DNA from: Yersinia aleksiciae
Lineage (GTDB): Bacteria; Pseudomonadota; Gammaproteobacteria; Enterobacterales; Enterobacteriaceae
Assembly (NCBI RefSeq): GCF_001047675.1
Contig: NZ_CP011975.1
Coordinates: 3,016,073 to 3,080,072, forward strand
DNA: 64,000 nucleotides
Direction of reading: 5' to 3'
Shown here: piece by piece, positions 46,100 through 56,594 of the stretch
Position numbering within the stretch: the first letter of the stretch is position 1
How the letters are laid out: each line of letters opens with the position of its first letter
The notes under the pieces: model-generated
The model's database searches: none
Told to the model about the DNA's origin: nothing
What the model saw: the letters and a program-made list of their open reading frames with translations, nothing else
Program-made: the position numbers and the translations under genes

Positions 46100-47122
46100 G
46101 TGCAAAAACAGTTAATACATTGGTTAATGACGGTGGCGGGGGTTTTGCTGCTGACGGGATGTGGCCCCGAGCAAATCAATCTCGAAGGCAAAACTATGGG
46201 AACCTCATACTCAATTAAGTATGTGAGTGACTCATCTACACCCGGCCCAGAGACGCTACAGCAGGAGATCGATCGCGAGCTAGAAGCCGTTAATGACCAG
46301 ATGTCGACGTATCGGCCAGGCTCTGAATTGAGCCGTTTCAACCAAAGTCGGCAGGTGAATACGCCTTTCCCGGTTTCAGCCGCGACCGCGAAAGTGGTAC
46401 GGGAAGCTATCCGAATTAACCGCCTAACCGACGGTGCGTTGGATGTGACGGTCGGGCCATTGGTGAACTTGTGGGGTTTCGGCCCTGAAGGGCGGCCAGA
46501 TGTGGTTCCTACCGAAGATGAAATTGCCAAACGGCGGGCATGGGTCGGTATTGATAAACTTGCGGTAGAAAACGGTGCTTTGGTTAAGCGAATCCCCGAG
46601 TTGTATGTCGATCTCTCCTCCATTGCTAAAGGCTATGGGGTAGATGTAGTTGCTGAATATCTGGAAGCTAATAATATCACCAACTATATGGTTGATATCG
46701 GTGGTGAGGTGCGGACTCGTGGCAACAATGGGGAAAGCAAACCGTGGCGTATCGCTATTGAAAAGCCAGTGTCCGGCCTGGCTCAGAGTGCTCAAGAGAT
46801 TATCGAACCTGGGCGTATGGCAATAGCCACTTCTGGGGATTATCGTAATTATTTCGAGCAGAATGGTGTACGTTATTCTCACACCATTGATCCTGAAACT
46901 GGCCGACCAATCAACCATCGGTTAGTGTCGATCACCGTTTTAGATCCGAGCTGTATGACCGCTGATGGACTATCTACCGGATTAGATGTTCTTGGGCCTG
47001 AGCGGGGAATGGCATTGGCTAATTTACTGGGTATTCCGGTACTTATGATAGTCAAAACCGATGACGGCTTTGAAGAGCGTTATTCCGATGCATTCCAGCC
47101 TTTTCGGCAAAAACGACCTTAA
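46100..47122 (+). CDS. apbE: FAD:protein FMN transferase (ApbE)
   Basis: This periplasmic lipoprotein attaches FMN from FAD to Thr of the SGAT motifs in NqrB and NqrC. The signal ends in lipobox LLTGC. Family features are EGKTMGTSYSIKY, LDVTVGPLVNLWGFGP, AKGYGVDVVAEYLE, VDIGGEVRTRG, YSHTIDPETGRPI and DGLSTGLDVLG (Mg-binding Asp/Thr). The GTG at 46100 with GGGGAT upstream is favoured (340 residues); an in-frame ATG at 46031 would overlap nqrF, and another at 46127 would shorten the signal. It is co-transcribed with its two substrates. Confidence 0.93.
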   Translation: MQKQLIHWLMTVAGVLLLTGCGPEQINLEGKTMGTSYSIKYVSDSSTPGPETLQQEIDRELEAVNDQMSTYRPGSELSRFNQSRQVNTPFPVSAATAKVVREAIRINRLTDGALDVTVGPLVNLWGFGPEGRPDVVPTEDEIAKRRAWVGIDKLAVENGALVKRIPELYVDLSSIAKGYGVDVVAEYLEANNITNYMVDIGGEVRTRGNNGESKPWRIAIEKPVSGLAQSAQEIIEPGRMAIATSGDYRNYFEQNGVRYSHTIDPETGRPINHRLVSITVLDPSCMTADGLSTGLDVLGPERGMALANLLGIPVLMIVKTDDGFEERYSDAFQPFRQKRP

Positions 47123-47134
47123 TCTGGAGGGGAT

Positions 47135-47362
47135 ATGTTGACAGTTTTTATCGCGTCCTTTGTCTTTTTCCTATTGGTTATCGCTGCGATGTCGCTGGGC
47201 TATATCGTAAAACGTAAAACCTTGCAAGGCAGTTGCGGCGGCATTGGGGCGTTGGGGATGGAAAAAGTATGTGATTGCCCTGAGCCTTGTGATTCACGTA
47301 AGAAACGTTTAGCCAAAGAGGCAGCGCGCCAAAAAGCACTGGATCAATATCGTATTTTATAA
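47135..47362 (+). CDS. nqrM: Na+-NQR maturation protein NqrM
   Basis: NqrM is a small membrane protein (75 residues) needed to mature Na+-NQR, thought to deliver iron for the NqrD/E site. It has one N-terminal helix (about 2-24) and then four conserved Cys: SCGGIG and KVCDCPEPC. A basic tail follows. It starts 13 bases after apbE and ends the operon, with a terminator at 47416. Confidence 0.93.
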   Translation: MLTVFIASFVFFLLVIAAMSLGYIVKRKTLQGSCGGIGALGMEKVCDCPEPCDSRKKRLAKEAARQKALDQYRIL

Positions 47363-47415
47363 CCAGAGCCAAGACAGTTAAGAATAAGTCGATACGGTAA
47401 ATAATGTAGAGACTC

Positions 47416-47453
47416 TAAAGCCCCAGTCAGCTATCTGTTGGCTGGGGCTTTAT
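47416..47453 (+). terminator. nqr operon terminator
   Basis: The arms AAAGCCCCAGTCAGC and GCTGGGGCTTTA form a strong stem about 55 bases after nqrM. The following sequence to 47556 is AT-rich with no gene. Confidence 0.85.
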
Positions 47454-47556
47454 CATTTAGATTCATATAAAGGAATAATTGATGATTTGTGTAGAAAATA
47501 AATATTAATGTGTTTTTATCGCTGACTTGTCTCTATCCTCTGCCAGATATTTATAA

Positions 47557-48510
47557 TCATTTATCCTCACTGACAATCTTTTTAAATTTAGCCGGTGAAT
47601 CAACCATAACACCATCCGCACCTAATTCTTTTGCTTTCTTATAATCTTCTGGGGTATTGATGCCGAAGAAAATAATATGCGCATTAGTGTTTTTACGGAA
47701 ACAATCAACAGCTTCTTTATCCCAACTTAATACGGCCTTAGAGCGCCCTTCACCCAGAGTATATTTTTCCACGACTTCAACATTTCGATGTAACTCTAAG
47801 CCATACCAACGTTCTTTATTATCTGTTGGTAAATTACATTTATGATCCATGGTAATGTTGGCTAACTGAGTACGTGTAAGGTCGCGGCTTTCGAAACGTT
47901 TTATCTGATGTGATGGGTCATTAGTCTTATTCACGGCATCCAGTGCAGTTAAATAAGTATCATCGGTGGAGTAGACTCGGGTGCGGGATAGGCGGTTTTT
48001 CTCGCCTTTAGTTGTCTCCTCAAGTGTTTTTTGCAGTGCTTTAGCAAAGGTCGCCGGATTTGCATCGGGTGATTTGATGTCGAGATAAAATGTTGTGGTG
48101 GGAAATTGTTTCAATACATCATCAAGTGTGGGAATACCAATATGCACGCCAGGTTTAGGTGTAATATTATTTTTTTTATCATAAGCCATATTGGCATCAA
48201 CTTGTGCAAGTTGCTGTGTGGTATAAGCAGAGACTTTGCCCGATTGATTGGTGAGTTCCTTAAGGTCAGAAGGGCGATATAGTACAGGAATGTTATTTTT
48301 TGAGAGTTGTAGTGTGATCCAAATTGCATCTGCACCATTATCTAGCGCTTTTTTTATCGCTGGCAACGTATTTTCTGGTGCGTCAGCGGTTCCTCCTCGG
48401 TGGGCAATAATTTGTGGTTTCGGGGATGATAATACAGGCAATGTAACGGACTGCGCGTTTGCCGCAAAACTAGAGGATAATAGTAAAGTAGCCATTATAT
48501 AATTTCGCAT
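47557..48510 (-). CDS. Periplasmic GDPD-like protein (catalytic residues altered)
   Basis: This is a 317-residue secreted protein with signal peptide MRNYIMATLLLSSSFAANAQS and the fold of glycerophosphodiester phosphodiesterases: IIAHRGGTADAPENTLPAI near residue 35, TFYLDIKSPD, and the C-terminal GADGVMVDSPAKFKKI. Where active GDPDs read GAD.IE.DV...DG..VV.HD, this protein has GADAIWITLQLSKNNIPVLYRPSDL: the metal-binding Glu and Asp and the catalytic His of HD are absent. It may bind rather than hydrolyse its ligand, or use a different site. I recall similar WIT-type proteins in other enterobacteria but no assigned function. It is transcribed alone, divergent from dinB. Confidence 0.8.
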   Translation of the reverse strand: MRNYIMATLLLSSSFAANAQSVTLPVLSSPKPQIIAHRGGTADAPENTLPAIKKALDNGADAIWITLQLSKNNIPVLYRPSDLKELTNQSGKVSAYTTQQLAQVDANMAYDKKNNITPKPGVHIGIPTLDDVLKQFPTTTFYLDIKSPDANPATFAKALQKTLEETTKGEKNRLSRTRVYSTDDTYLTALDAVNKTNDPSHQIKRFESRDLTRTQLANITMDHKCNLPTDNKERWYGLELHRNVEVVEKYTLGEGRSKAVLSWDKEAVDCFRKNTNAHIIFFGINTPEDYKKAKELGADGVMVDSPAKFKKIVSEDK

Positions 48511-48646
48511 AATATTCGTTTTCCAACCATTAGTTAATAATGAATCTTCTTGAGGTGAGTGTTAATCATATAACTTACATTTTTCTACCTTGTCGAATTT
48601 AATGGTTTTTTTTTTAAAATAAATAACAAAATACTTAAAAACCTCA

Positions 48647-48669
48647 ATAACAGAATTCAATTCTGTTAT
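48647..48669. promoter_or_regulatory. Perfect 23-bp dyad between the GDPD-like gene and dinB
   Basis: The arms ATAACAGAATT and AATTCTGTTAT are perfect complements around one central C. It lies 137 bases upstream of the GDPD-like gene and 101 bases before the LexA box. It looks like an operator for an unidentified regulator; no T-run supports a terminator. Confidence 0.5.
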
Positions 48670-48770
48670 ATGTGTAATTGGTTCGTGTTTTGATTAGGAT
48701 AATTACTACCCCCTTTCAATTGAAGGGTTGGTGTCGTGGATTAGGATAATCTTGAATTTTCCCCACTTAA

Positions 48771-48786
48771 CTGTATTCTTATACAG
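48771..48786 (+). promoter_or_regulatory. LexA (SOS) box of dinB
   Basis: CTGTATTCTTATACAG matches the LexA consensus CTGT-N8-ACAG exactly and lies 22 bases upstream of the dinB ATG. It predicts SOS induction of DNA polymerase IV. Confidence 0.92.
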
Positions 48787-48808
48787 TGGTTTGGTTGGGG
48801 GAGATAAA

Positions 48809-49867
48809 ATGCGAAAAATTATTCACGTAGATATGGATTGCTTCTTCGCGGCAGTAGAAATGCGCGATGATCCTAGCCTGCGCGATATCCCCATCGCGAT
48901 TGGTGGTAGCAGGGATCGGCGTGGTGTTATCAGCACAGCCAATTATCCCGCCAGGCGCTATGGCGTCCGCAGTGCGATGCCAACGGCAATGGCATTGAAA
49001 CTTTGCCCACAGCTTAAAGTTATCCCCGGCCGAATGGCGGCGTATAAAGAAGCTTCACTGCATATTCGTGAAATTTTTGCCCGCTATACCCCATTGATTG
49101 AACCGCTATCCTTGGATGAAGCCTATCTGGATGTATCTGATTGCCTCGCGTGTAGCGGCTCCGCCACCTTAATTGCACAAGAAATTCGTCAGTTGATTGC
49201 TGATGAACTGAATCTGACCGCCTCGGCAGGCATTGCCCCCATAAAGTTTCTGGCTAAGATCGCATCTGATTTAAATAAGCCCAATGGACAATATGTGATC
49301 ACACCCGATCAGGTCTTGCCTTTCTTGCATGATTTACCGTTGAGTAAAATTCCTGGTGTCGGGAAAGTGACTGCTAAGCGTTTGCAAGAAGTGGGGTTGG
49401 TCACCTGTAGTGATGTACAAAACTATCCGCAAGCTGAATTATTAAAGCGTTTTGGTAAATTTGGTCATGTGCTGTGGGAACGTAGCCAAGGTATTGATGA
49501 GCGAGAAGTCTCTCCTGATCGCTTACGTAAATCAGTGGGTGTCGAAAGAACGCTGGCAGAAGATATTCATGATTGGGATGACTGTGAGTCATTGATTGAG
49601 CAGTTATATATTGAGTTGGAAATGCGTTTACGTAAGGTGAGGCCGGATCTACATATTGCCCGGCAAGGGGTTAAGCTGAAATTTCACGATTTTCAGCAAA
49701 CGACGCAGGAACATGTTTGGCCGCAACTGAATAAAGCTGATTTGCTGCAAGTTGCGCGAACTGCATGGAACGAGCGGCGTGCTGGGCGGGGGGTACGTTT
49801 GGTAGGATTGCATGTCACTTTGCTCGACCCACAACTTGAGCGACAACTGTTGCTCAGTTGGGAATAG
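48809..49867 (+). CDS. dinB: DNA polymerase IV
   Basis: DinB is an error-prone Y-family translesion polymerase. The 352 residues have palm motifs [12 protein letters not shown] (Asp8) and [13 protein letters not shown] (catalytic Asp/Glu at about 103-104). The thumb helix-hairpin-helix is [13 protein letters not shown], and the little-finger domain occupies the last 110 residues, ending QLLLSWE. The ATG at 48809 follows GGGGGAG; a longer in-frame reading would start upstream of the LexA box. It is a single SOS gene. Confidence 0.97.
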   Translation: MRKIIHVDMDCFFAAVEMRDDPSLRDIPIAIGGSRDRRGVISTANYPARRYGVRSAMPTAMALKLCPQLKVIPGRMAAYKEASLHIREIFARYTPLIEPLSLDEAYLDVSDCLACSGSATLIAQEIRQLIADELNLTASAGIAPIKFLAKIASDLNKPNGQYVITPDQVLPFLHDLPLSKIPGVGKVTAKRLQEVGLVTCSDVQNYPQAELLKRFGKFGHVLWERSQGIDEREVSPDRLRKSVGVERTLAEDIHDWDDCESLIEQLYIELEMRLRKVRPDLHIARQGVKLKFHDFQQTTQEHVWPQLNKADLLQVARTAWNERRAGRGVRLVGLHVTLLDPQLERQLLLSWE

Positions 49868-49873
49868 CACCGC

Positions 49874-49907
49874 ATAAAAAAACGGCAGACCCATAGCCCG
49901 CCGTTAT
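49874..49907 (-). terminator. pepD terminator
   Basis: On the minus strand a stem AACGGCGGGC/GTCTGCCGTT-like is followed by seven T. It lies 27 bases beyond the pepD stop and just after the dinB stop on the other strand. Confidence 0.75.
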
Positions 49908-49933
49908 CGAATCAATAGCTTAACTAAACCTAT

Positions 49934-51394
49934 TTATGCACGTTCTGGAATCGCTTTGAGCAGCGCAGTCAGTAACTGCCAATATTGACCCACGCTCTCG
50001 ATATGAACTTGCTCATCCGGCGAATGCGGGCCGGTCATGGTTGGCCCAATCGACACCATATCCATATCTGGGTAAGGTTTTTTGAACAGACCACACTCCA
50101 GACCGGCATGGATCACCATGATATTGGGCGTTTTGTTGAATAGCTTTTGGTAGGTTTCTCGCACCAATGCCATGACCGGAGAGCTAGGGTCTGGCTGCCA
50201 GCCAGGGTAGCCGCCTTTGGGCGAGGTTTTAGCCCCTGCCAACTGACCTATTGCTGTCAGCATGCTCACCACGTAATCTTTGCCGCTGTCGATCAAAGAA
50301 CGAATCAGGCAAATGATCTCTGCTTCATTCTCATTCATGGTAACCACACCTACATTCAGTGAGGTTTCTACCACGCCTTTAACGGCATCGCTCATGCGAA
50401 TCACACCGTTTGGTGTTGCATTTAACAATGCCACCAAGCGTTGTTGGGTCTCTTTCGTCAGAGCCTTCGCATCGGTAGTCACTGGTTCAAGCAGCACAGT
50501 CAGATTTTTTTCCACTGCGGCCAATTCGTTTTTCAGTGTCGCCAGATAATCTTGACTCAAGCTTTTCAGTTGATCGATTTTATCTGTAGCAATGGCTAGC
50601 GTGACAGAGCCTTCACGCGGGATCGCGTTACGCAATGTGCCGCCATTTAGATCCAATACCCGCAGGTCTAAATCCTTTGCTTGTTCAAACAGGAAGCGGG
50701 CCAGCAGTTTGTTAGCATTGCCTAAACCTAAATGGATATCCGCCCCAGAGTGACCGCCTTTCAGGCCTTTTAAGGTCAGTTTCCAGGTTTGGTAACCTGC
50801 GGGGATAGCTTCGCGCTTCAGTGCCAAAGTAGTGATGAAATCAATACCACCGGCGCAACCCATATAGATCTCACCCTCCTGCTCGGAGTCGGTGTTGATC
50901 AGAATATCGGCCTTCAACCAGTTCGGTTGCAGGCCGAATGCGCCATCCATACCCGCTTCTTCGGTCATGGTCAGCAACACTTCCAGTGGGCCATGCTCGA
51001 CACTGTCGTCAGACAACACTGCCAGCGCGGAGGCCATACCAATGCCATTATCTGCCCCTAATGTGGTGCCACGGGCTTTAACCCATTCACCATCGATATA
51101 AGGCTGAATTGGGTCTTTGGTGAAGTCATGTACCGTATCATTATTCTTCTGCGGAACCATATCCAAATGGGCTTGCAGTGCAACGGGCTTACGGTTCTCC
51201 ATCCCTTTGGTAGCAGGCTTACGCAGCAGGATATTACCGACTTGATCACGCTCGGCGTGCAGACCTTTTTCTTTGGCCCACGTCATAATATGCTGTGCTA
51301 GCGCTTCTTCATGGTAAGACGGGTGTGGGATCGAGCAGATTTTTGCAAAAATATCCCACAACGGCTGAGGCGAAAGTTGAGACAGTTCAGACAC
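49934..51394 (-). CDS. pepD: Aminoacyl-histidine dipeptidase (peptidase D)
   Basis: PepD is a cytosolic M20-family metallopeptidase that cleaves dipeptides such as carnosine. Metal-site motifs are VALQAHLDMVPQK (His80, Asp82 by family), LGADNGIGMA, MTEEAGMDGAF and TDSEQEGEIYMGCAGG; near the C-terminus IHAGLECGLFKK carries the last metal ligand region. The 486-residue protein starts with GTG (51394), preceded by AGGAG; E. coli PepD starts the same way, MSELSQLSPQPLWDIFAKIC. It is divergent from gpt across 307 bases in which I see no gene and no recognised operator. Confidence 0.97.
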   Translation of the reverse strand: MSELSQLSPQPLWDIFAKICSIPHPSYHEEALAQHIMTWAKEKGLHAERDQVGNILLRKPATKGMENRKPVALQAHLDMVPQKNNDTVHDFTKDPIQPYIDGEWVKARGTTLGADNGIGMASALAVLSDDSVEHGPLEVLLTMTEEAGMDGAFGLQPNWLKADILINTDSEQEGEIYMGCAGGIDFITTLALKREAIPAGYQTWKLTLKGLKGGHSGADIHLGLGNANKLLARFLFEQAKDLDLRVLDLNGGTLRNAIPREGSVTLAIATDKIDQLKSLSQDYLATLKNELAAVEKNLTVLLEPVTTDAKALTKETQQRLVALLNATPNGVIRMSDAVKGVVETSLNVGVVTMNENEAEIICLIRSLIDSGKDYVVSMLTAIGQLAGAKTSPKGGYPGWQPDPSSPVMALVRETYQKLFNKTPNIMVIHAGLECGLFKKPYPDMDMVSIGPTMTGPHSPDEQVHIESVGQYWQLLTALLKAIPERA

Positions 51395-51701
51395 TGTAAG
51401 TCTCCTGTAATAGCATTCTCATATCGGCAGCCTCGCAGTGGAGATGTCAGAGATGCTATTGGGTTGATGACTAAAGATTTTTGGGGTAGTGATAAACCGC
51501 CATCGAGATGGCGAGATAGTTTGAGAATATCACTTTCATTGGCGTTGCGCGCGTATCGCCGCACAATTACTGTAACTGTTCTGATTAATTAGCCAGATAA
51601 TTGCTGGTTTTTATCCGGCTGGCTCACTATAATCTCGCGCAACCTTTTTTCCCCTTCTGATACATGGCAAGCCACTTTTATACTGGCTGGGATTACATTT
51701 T

Positions 51702-52160
51702 ATGAGCGAAAAATACGTCGTTACCTGGGATATGTTGCAAATTCACGCCCGCAAACTGGCACAGCGTTTACTGCCAGCCGAGCAATGGAAGGGTATCATC
51801 GCGGTGAGCCGTGGTGGGTTAGTACCGGCTGGTATTCTGGCGCGTGAGCTGGGTATTCGTTATGTAGACACCGTGTGCATTTCTAGCTATGACCATGATA
51901 ATCAACGTGATCTTAAAGTCTTAAAACGCGCTGAAGGCGACGGTGAAGGCTTTATCGTGATTGATGATTTGGTTGATACTGGCGGCACTGCGAAAGCCAT
52001 TCGCGATATGTATCCCAAAGCACACTTTGTCACTATCTTCGCCAAACCGGCGGGCCGCCCATTAGTTGATGACTATGTGGTTGATATTCCGCAGGACACC
52101 TGGATTGAACAGCCATGGGATATGGCGGTGACCTTTGTTGCCCCTCTGAGCAGCAAATAA
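51702..52160 (+). CDS. gpt: Xanthine-guanine phosphoribosyltransferase
   Basis: Gpt salvages guanine, xanthine and to a lesser extent hypoxanthine with PRPP to the nucleotides. It is a type I phosphoribosyltransferase of 152 residues, the E. coli length. The PRPP motif is [14 protein letters not shown] (residues 84-97), the pyrophosphate loop is [11 protein letters not shown], and the hood ends [15 protein letters not shown]. It is a single gene with a weak terminator downstream. Confidence 0.97.
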   Translation: MSEKYVVTWDMLQIHARKLAQRLLPAEQWKGIIAVSRGGLVPAGILARELGIRYVDTVCISSYDHDNQRDLKVLKRAEGDGEGFIVIDDLVDTGGTAKAIRDMYPKAHFVTIFAKPAGRPLVDDYVVDIPQDTWIEQPWDMAVTFVAPLSSK

Positions 52161-52175
52161 TTTATCCAACTTTAC

Positions 52176-52207
52176 ACGCTCGGTCTTGACCGGGCGTTTC
52201 ATTTTTC
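52176..52207 (+). terminator. gpt terminator
   Basis: The stem ACGCTCGGTC/GACCGGGCGT with a two-base loop is followed by TTTCATTTTT, 15 bases after the gpt stop. Confidence 0.75.
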
Positions 52208-52286
52208 CCGCAGTATGAGTACACTTGACTCCATCTGAGCAGCCCTTACCGGGCCTGATTCACGGCTTATGGAGGCTATTGTTACC

Positions 52287-53534
52287 ATGGCACAAGCCAA
52301 CCTTTCTGAAATTCTGTTCAAACCCAAATTTAAGCACCCTGAAACCTCAACGTTAGTCCGACATGCCCATTGCAATCATTCGATGAGTGTTCATTCAGCA
52401 TTGGATGGCGACACCGCTAGTCATTGGTATCGAATGATTAACCGTCTCATGTGGACTTGGCGGGGTGTTGACCCCCTTGAGATAGAAGAGGTTTTATCGC
52501 GCATCGCCTGTTCAAAAGCAGAACACAGCGACAATGAACTGCTGGATACTGTGGTGGGTTATCGTAACGGTAACTGGATCTATGAATGGGCCCATCAAGC
52601 AATGCAGTGGCAGCAAAAAGCGATGGAAGAAACTGACCCAGCGAATGCGGGCCAATATTGGTTAAATGCAGCCAATCTCTACAGCATCGGCAGCTACCCG
52701 CATCTGAAAGGGGATGAGCTGGCCGAGCAGGTCGAAGTACTGTCTAACCGTGCCTATGAAGCCGCCGCCGAGCATCTGCCCTACACGTTGAAAAAGCTTG
52801 ATTTCGCTATTTCCGATGGTGGCACGCTTTCCTGCTTCCTGCATATGCCAACCGTCGGCAGTGCGCCATTCCCGACGGTGCTGATATGCGGCGGACTGGA
52901 TACCCTGCAAAGTGATTATCACCGCTTATTCCGCGACTATCTCGCGCCAAAAGGGATAGCCATGTTGACCATCGACATGCCATCCGTAGGGGCATCATCA
53001 CGCTGGAAATTAACCCAAGACACCAGCTATCTGCATCAACAAGTATTGCATGCGTTGCCGGATATTCCGTGGGTTGATCATCAGCGAGTCAGCGTTTTCG
53101 GCTTACGTTTCGGCGCGAATGTGGCGGTACGCTTAGGTTATCTGGAACCTCAGCGGGTACGCGCGGTGGCATGTCTCGGGCCGATTGTTCATCATCTATT
53201 GTGCAACAGTGATAGCCAACGCAAAGTGCCGGATATGTATATGGATGTGATGGCCAGCCGCTTGGGCATGGCGGATGCGTCTGATGAAACACTGAAAACA
53301 GAAATGAATCGCTATTCACTGAAAACGCAAGGGTTGTTGGGGCGGCGCTGCCAAACGCCAATGTTGGCAGGTTTCTGGGAAAACGACCCCTTCAGCCCGA
53401 AAGAAGAGTCGAAACTTATTTGCTCTTCCTCTTCGGACGGCAAATTACTGGCTATATCATCTACGCCGCTGTATGACAATTTCCATCGCGCATTATTGCA
53501 AACCAGCCAATGGTTAGAAGATAAAATGCGTTAA
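52287..53534 (+). CDS. frsA: Fermentation-respiration switch protein FrsA (YafA)
   Basis: FrsA is an alpha/beta-hydrolase-fold protein that binds unphosphorylated glucose-specific enzyme IIA and shifts cells between fermentation and respiration in E. coli; esterase activity is also reported. The ATG at 52287 follows GGAGG and gives [21 protein letters not shown], matching E. coli; 415 residues. Core features are [54 protein letters not shown] (nucleophile-elbow position without a clear GxSxG) and [19 protein letters not shown]. It lies upstream of crl, as in E. coli. Confidence 0.94.
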   Translation: MAQANLSEILFKPKFKHPETSTLVRHAHCNHSMSVHSALDGDTASHWYRMINRLMWTWRGVDPLEIEEVLSRIACSKAEHSDNELLDTVVGYRNGNWIYEWAHQAMQWQQKAMEETDPANAGQYWLNAANLYSIGSYPHLKGDELAEQVEVLSNRAYEAAAEHLPYTLKKLDFAISDGGTLSCFLHMPTVGSAPFPTVLICGGLDTLQSDYHRLFRDYLAPKGIAMLTIDMPSVGASSRWKLTQDTSYLHQQVLHALPDIPWVDHQRVSVFGLRFGANVAVRLGYLEPQRVRAVACLGPIVHHLLCNSDSQRKVPDMYMDVMASRLGMADASDETLKTEMNRYSLKTQGLLGRRCQTPMLAGFWENDPFSPKEESKLICSSSSDGKLLAISSTPLYDNFHRALLQTSQWLEDKMR

Positions 53535-53593
53535 TGAGTTGCTAATTTTTAACAGTTTGCTAAAAAGGTGCGTCTACATAAGGAGATTTAAGA

Positions 53594-53995
53594 ATGACGT
53601 CAACCAGTGCTCATCCTAAAAGCAAGCTTATGAAACGTTTTGCCGCTTTGGGACCATACCTACGTGAAGGGCAGTGCCAGAATGACCGTTTTTTCTTTGA
53701 CTGTTTAGCTGTTTGCGTCAATGTGAAGCTTGCTCCAGAGAAGCGTGAGTTCTGGGGATGGTGGATAGAGCTGGAGCCTGCGGCAGACCATTTCACCTAT
53801 GTTTACCAGTTTGGCCTGTTTAATAAAGAGGGCAGTTGGAAAGCGGAAAACATTAAAGATCCTGAAGTACAAGAGAAGTTGGAGACCACATTACGCGGTT
53901 TTCACAAGCGCCTGGCCGAAATGCTAACCTCTATCGAGATGAGATTGGTGCCAGCGCAACATTTTAGCGAACAGCCCGTTAAGCTGTCCGCGTAA
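53594..53995 (+). CDS. crl: Sigma factor-binding protein Crl
   Basis: Crl helps RpoS (sigma-S) join core RNA polymerase and so activates stationary-phase and curli-type genes. The 133 residues match the family length, with [31 protein letters not shown] near the N-terminus and [10 protein letters not shown] in the middle, which hold the residues contacting sigma-S. It has AGGAG at good spacing before the ATG. It is followed by a strong terminator at 54073. Confidence 0.96.
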   Translation: MTSTSAHPKSKLMKRFAALGPYLREGQCQNDRFFFDCLAVCVNVKLAPEKREFWGWWIELEPAADHFTYVYQFGLFNKEGSWKAENIKDPEVQEKLETTLRGFHKRLAEMLTSIEMRLVPAQHFSEQPVKLSA

Positions 53996-54072
53996 GAATA
54001 GCGTTGTTAATACCTAATGTTGTTAATAGCCAATTAAGAACAGCATGCTCAAAGTCATCAATTAAGAAGCCC

Positions 54073-54106
54073 ATCCCCCCTTTAGCACAATAAAAGGGGG
54101 GATTTC
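54073..54106 (+). terminator. crl terminator
   Basis: The arms ATCCCCCCTTTTA-like and AAAAGGGGGGAT form a GC-rich stem followed by TTTCT. It separates crl from proBA. Confidence 0.85.
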
Positions 54107-54194
54107 TCATCATGCCTGTTGGCATAATGCTTCGCGCCTGCTACAACGTTTGATCTATCATTTCTTTTTTAATTATCCCAACGGCAGAAAAATT

Positions 54195-55298
54195 ATGAGT
54201 GGCAGCCAGACATTGGTTGTGAAATTGGGGACGAGTGTGCTGACGGGCGGTTCCCGTCGTCTTAACCGTGCCCATATTGTTGAACTGGTGCGCCAATGCG
54301 CCCAGCAACACGCCAAAGGTCATCGTATTGTTATTGTCACCTCTGGGGCGATTGCCGCAGGACGTGAACACTTGGGTTACCCAGAATTACCCGCCACCAT
54401 TGCCTCGAAGCAACTGTTGGCCGCAGTCGGGCAAAGCCGACTGATTCAGCTCTGGGAACAGCTGTTTTCTATCTATGGCATCCATGTGGGCCAGATGCTG
54501 CTGACCCGTGCTGACTTAGAAGATCGTGAGCGATTTTTGAATGCGCGCGACACCATGAACGCCTTGCTGGATAACCGCATCGTTCCCGTCATCAATGAGA
54601 ATGATGCCGTTGCTACCGCTGAAATCAAAGTGGGCGACAACGATAATCTCTCGGCACTGGCAGCCATTCTGGCTGGTGCAGACAAGTTGCTGTTACTGAC
54701 CGATCAAACGGGCTTATACACCGCAGATCCCCGTAACAACCCAGAAGCAGAACTGATTCGTGAAGTGCATGGTATTGATGATGCCTTGCGTGAAATTGCG
54801 GGTGATAGCGTCTCTGGTCTCGGCACCGGTGGTATGGCGACGAAACTGCAAGCCGCTGATGTTGCGTGCCGTGCGGGTATTGATGTGGTGATTGCGGCAG
54901 GGAATCAGGCCAGCGTGATTGCTGATGTGATTGACGGCACCCCAGTCGGCACTCGTTTTCACGCGCTGGAAACACCGCTGGAGAACCGTAAGCGCTGGAT
55001 TTTTGGTGCGCCACCGGCGGGCGAAATTACCGTCGATGATGGTGCGGTCTCTGCCATTATGGAGCGGGGAAGTTCGCTGTTGCCAAAAGGTATCCGCAGC
55101 GTCAAAGGGAACTTCTCCCGTGGTGAAGTGATCCGCATCCGCAACCTCAGTGGGCGAGATTTGGCCCACGGCGTATCACGGTATAACAGTGACGCCTTGC
55201 GCCTGTTAGCGGGGCACCACTCGCAACAAATCAGTGAAATCCTCGGATATGAATACGGCCCGGTGGCTGTTCACCGTGACGATATGATTGTCAGTTAA
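54195..55298 (+). CDS. proB: Glutamate 5-kinase
   Basis: ProB phosphorylates glutamate to gamma-glutamyl phosphate, the feedback-inhibited first step of proline synthesis. It has an amino-acid kinase domain (about 1-255) with [35 protein letters not shown] and [11 protein letters not shown], then a C-terminal PUA domain (about 275-360) with [13 protein letters not shown] and the GxFxRGEVIRI strand. The ATG at 54195 gives [15 protein letters not shown] and 367 residues, the E. coli length. It is co-transcribed with proA, nine bases downstream. Confidence 0.97.
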   Translation: MSGSQTLVVKLGTSVLTGGSRRLNRAHIVELVRQCAQQHAKGHRIVIVTSGAIAAGREHLGYPELPATIASKQLLAAVGQSRLIQLWEQLFSIYGIHVGQMLLTRADLEDRERFLNARDTMNALLDNRIVPVINENDAVATAEIKVGDNDNLSALAAILAGADKLLLLTDQTGLYTADPRNNPEAELIREVHGIDDALREIAGDSVSGLGTGGMATKLQAADVACRAGIDVVIAAGNQASVIADVIDGTPVGTRFHALETPLENRKRWIFGAPPAGEITVDDGAVSAIMERGSSLLPKGIRSVKGNFSRGEVIRIRNLSGRDLAHGVSRYNSDALRLLAGHHSQQISEILGYEYGPVAVHRDDMIVS

Positions 55299-55307
55299 GG
55301 AGCAAGC

Positions 55308-56567
55308 ATGAGCATGCTGGAACAGATGGGGAAGGCCGCTAAACAGGCTTCCTGGCAATTAGCGATGCTAAGCACAGCCAGAAAAAATCAGGCACTCGCT
55401 GTCATCGCAAACCTGTTGGAGTCTGAAAGTCAGGCCATTTTGCAAGCCAACGAACAAGATATGCAAACCGCCCGCGACAGTGGTATGAGTGAAGCGCTGC
55501 TCGATCGGCTGTTATTATCGCCCGCACGATTAGCTGCCATTGCTAATGATGTGCGTCAGGTATGCCGCCTGAATGACCCTGTAGGCCGGGTGATTGATGG
55601 TAGCTTGCTCGACAGCGGCTTGAAACTTGAACGCCGCCGTGTACCGCTGGGGGTGATTGGTGTCATTTATGAAGCCCGCCCGAATGTCACCATTGATGTG
55701 GCCAGCTTATGCCTAAAGACCGGCAATGCGGTGATTTTGCGTGGTGGGAAAGAGACACATCACACCAATCAGGCTACGGTGAAAGTGATCCAACAGGCGT
55801 TGGAGCAATGCGGTTTACCCGCAGCGGCAGTGCAGGCAATTGAAAGCCCGGACCGCGAGTTGGTGAATGAATTACTGCGTATGGATCGCTATGTTGATAT
55901 GTTGATTCCACGTGGTGGTGCCGGTCTCCATAAACTGTGCCGTGAGCAATCGACTATTCCGGTGATTACTGGCGGGATTGGTGTTTGCCATACTTTTGTC
56001 GATGAAAGCGCCGATGTTGAGAAGGCGCTATTGGTGATTGAAAACGCAAAAATCCAGCGGCCAAGTGCCTGTAACTCGCTGGAAACTTTGCTGGTTCATC
56101 AGTCCATCGCTGAAAGTTTCCTACCTGTATTGAGCGCCAGAATGCATGCCTTTGGTGTGATACTCCATGCCAGCCCGCAGGCCATGCCGTATCTGGTGGA
56201 AGCTAAGGCCAAAGTGGTGGCCGTGGAAGCTGCAGATTACGATGACGAGTGGTTATCGTTGGATCTGAATGTGGATATTGTGGCTGATATCGATGCTGCC
56301 ATAGATCATATCCGCGAACATGGCACCAGCCATTCCGACGCCATTTTGACGCGCTCACTCAGTAGTGCTGAACATTTTGTCCGTGCGGTGGATTCATCAG
56401 CGGTCTATGTCAATGCCAGCACGCGTTTCACTGATGGTGGTCAATTCGGTTTAGGGGCAGAAGTTGCCGTCAGCACACAAAAACTTCATGCCCGTGGCCC
56501 TATGGGGCTGGATGCATTGACGACTTATAAGTGGATTGGCTACGGCGACGATTTAGTTCGCACCTGA
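55308..56567 (+). CDS. proA: Gamma-glutamyl phosphate reductase
   Basis: ProA reduces gamma-glutamyl phosphate with NADPH to glutamate semialdehyde, the second step of proline synthesis. It has an aldehyde-dehydrogenase fold with [27 protein letters not shown] and [10 protein letters not shown]; the catalytic Cys is in [15 protein letters not shown], and [22 protein letters not shown] follows. The start may be 55308 (MSMLEQMG, after AAGGAG) or the ATG at 55314 ([11 protein letters not shown], as in E. coli). It is the last gene of proBA, with a terminator at 56595. Confidence 0.97.
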   Translation: MSMLEQMGKAAKQASWQLAMLSTARKNQALAVIANLLESESQAILQANEQDMQTARDSGMSEALLDRLLLSPARLAAIANDVRQVCRLNDPVGRVIDGSLLDSGLKLERRRVPLGVIGVIYEARPNVTIDVASLCLKTGNAVILRGGKETHHTNQATVKVIQQALEQCGLPAAAVQAIESPDRELVNELLRMDRYVDMLIPRGGAGLHKLCREQSTIPVITGGIGVCHTFVDESADVEKALLVIENAKIQRPSACNSLETLLVHQSIAESFLPVLSARMHAFGVILHASPQAMPYLVEAKAKVVAVEAADYDDEWLSLDLNVDIVADIDAAIDHIREHGTSHSDAILTRSLSSAEHFVRAVDSSAVYVNASTRFTDGGQFGLGAEVAVSTQKLHARGPMGLDALTTYKWIGYGDDLVRT

Positions 56568-56594
56568 TTAACCGCAGATTGCGGTATATGCATG

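Noticed and set aside
48711..48730. Second palindrome near dinB (TTCAATTGAA)
   Set aside because: Only ten bases are symmetric; the flanking CCCTTT/AAGGG arms need an unpaired base, so it may be chance.
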